This document shows positions 15,784 through 16,418 of a DNA stretch of 16,418 nucleotides, piece by piece. This stretch comes from Pseudomonadota bacterium (GTDB taxonomy: Bacteria; Bdellovibrionota; Bacteriovoracia; Bacteriovoracales; Bacteriovoracaceae). The notes below the pieces were generated by a model. The model searched no databases. It was given only the letters and a program-made list of their open reading frames with translations, and was not told the DNA's origin. Location of the stretch: positions 1-16,418 of the forward strand of contig JAEYUK010000358.1 of assembly GCA_023432655.1 (NCBI GenBank). Direction: 5' to 3'. The translations under genes and the position numbers were made by a program. Position 1 is the stretch's first letter. Every line of letters begins with the position of its first letter.

Positions 15784-16418
15784 TATTCCAGATGTAGCGG
15801 GGGGAACTCAACCTGATATAGGTGTTACTTTAGGAAATTTTGATGGAGTTCATTTAGGTCACAGGGATCTATTGAAGAAAATTAAGTCAGACTGTCTTAA
15901 AAATAATCTACACTTTGTTGTCGTTACCTTTGTTCCACATCCTCAGAAGATTCTCCAGCCGGACAAGGAACGTTTTTTGATCAACAGTTATGAGCAAAGG
16001 CGAGAGCTGTTAAGTCAGTTAGGTGTTGATTATTTAGTAGAGTTAAAATTCACAAGAGATTTTAGTACACTGAAAGCGGAGGAGTTTCTAAGTAAGTATC
16101 TTCTTTGTTACAGAGGTCTTAAAAAATTGTATCTGGGCTATGATTTTGCCTTCGGTGCTAATAAAGAAGGCGACTTTGATTTAGTTAAGTCGGTGTGTCT
16201 TCCTCTTAATATTGAAATTGAAATCCAGTCAAAATATGAACATGAAGGCAAGGTAGTTTCTTCGAGTATGATCAGAGGCTTCCTCCAATCAGGGAAGCTC
16301 GAGGATGTTGAAGTTATTCTGGGGCGACCTTTTCACTTAGAAGGTGTGGTTGTAAAAGGGGAAGGTCGTGGTAAAAAGATCGGATTTCCGACGGCCAATA
16401 TTCAGGCTTCTCCAGATC
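15758..16418 (+). CDS. ribF: Bifunctional riboflavin kinase / FAD synthetase, 5' part (cut by window edge)
   Basis: The reading frame from the ATG at 15758 stays open to the window edge (220 complete codons). The N-terminal FMN adenylyltransferase domain shows TLGNFDGVHLGH (nucleotide-binding HxGH), VTFVPHPQKIL, the GYDFAFG box and SSSMIRGFL, which is SSTxIR in most relatives. The beginning of the riboflavin kinase domain follows, with GRGKKIGFPTANI. The enzyme makes FMN from riboflavin and then FAD. It starts 26 bases inside batD, with GAGAG (15748-15752) as a modest ribosome site, so it appears translationally coupled to the Bat operon. The catalytic Glu of the kinase domain lies beyond the edge. 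Confidence 0.94.
   Translation, partial: MKILQNLLDIPDVAGGTQPDIGVTLGNFDGVHLGHRDLLKKIKSDCLKNNLHFVVVTFVPHPQKILQPDKERFLINSYEQRRELLSQLGVDYLVELKFTRDFSTLKAEEFLSKYLLCYRGLKKLYLGYDFAFGANKEGDFDLVKSVCLPLNIEIEIQSKYEHEGKVVSSSMIRGFLQSGKLEDVEVILGRPFHLEGVVVKGEGRGKKIGFPTANIQASPD

Overview
The window is AT-rich, gene-dense bacterial chromosome with no RNA genes, mobile elements or CRISPR arrays that I can see. The gene set (MoxR/Bat aerotolerance operon, MutS2, an RqcH-like NFACT protein, RlmE, RlmI, LepB, RibF) and the protein style suggest a Gram-negative of the Bdellovibrionota, most like Bacteriovorax/Peredibacter-type predators. That placement is inference from general resemblance, not from a marker gene.

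Layout. (1) 1-266, minus: the 5' part of nth (endonuclease III), divergent from (2) a plus-strand cluster rlmE (320-916), a single-domain penicillin-binding transpeptidase (924-2192) and lepB (2205-3005), closed by a rho-independent terminator at 3015-3042. (3) mutS2 (3036-5405, minus) converges on that terminator. (4) rqcH-like (5406-6740, plus) is head-to-head with mutS2: both ATG codons sit inside one CATATG palindrome, so there is no intergenic DNA. A secreted protein of unknown role (6742-7569) follows rqcH. (5) A 99-base gap carries a good sigma70-type promoter (7615-7642) that appears to drive a long tight operon: rlmI, moxR, a DUF58 protein, an unrecognised membrane protein, batA, a batB-batC fusion, batD, and ribF, which runs off the right edge.

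How the genes fit together. MoxR, DUF58, BatA, BatB-BatC and BatD form the classical Bat set: an AAA+ ATPase with von Willebrand A and TPR proteins at the inner membrane, linked elsewhere to envelope stress or aerotolerance. Stop and start codons overlap or nearly touch along this operon, implying translational coupling. The mutS2/rqcH pair is the most thought-provoking part. In Firmicutes, MutS2 acts on collided ribosomes and RqcH elongates nascent chains on obstructed large subunits, so the two could be consecutive steps of one rescue route. Here they share one divergent start region, with predicted promoters inside each other's coding sequence and a mutS2 transcript that would be nearly leaderless.
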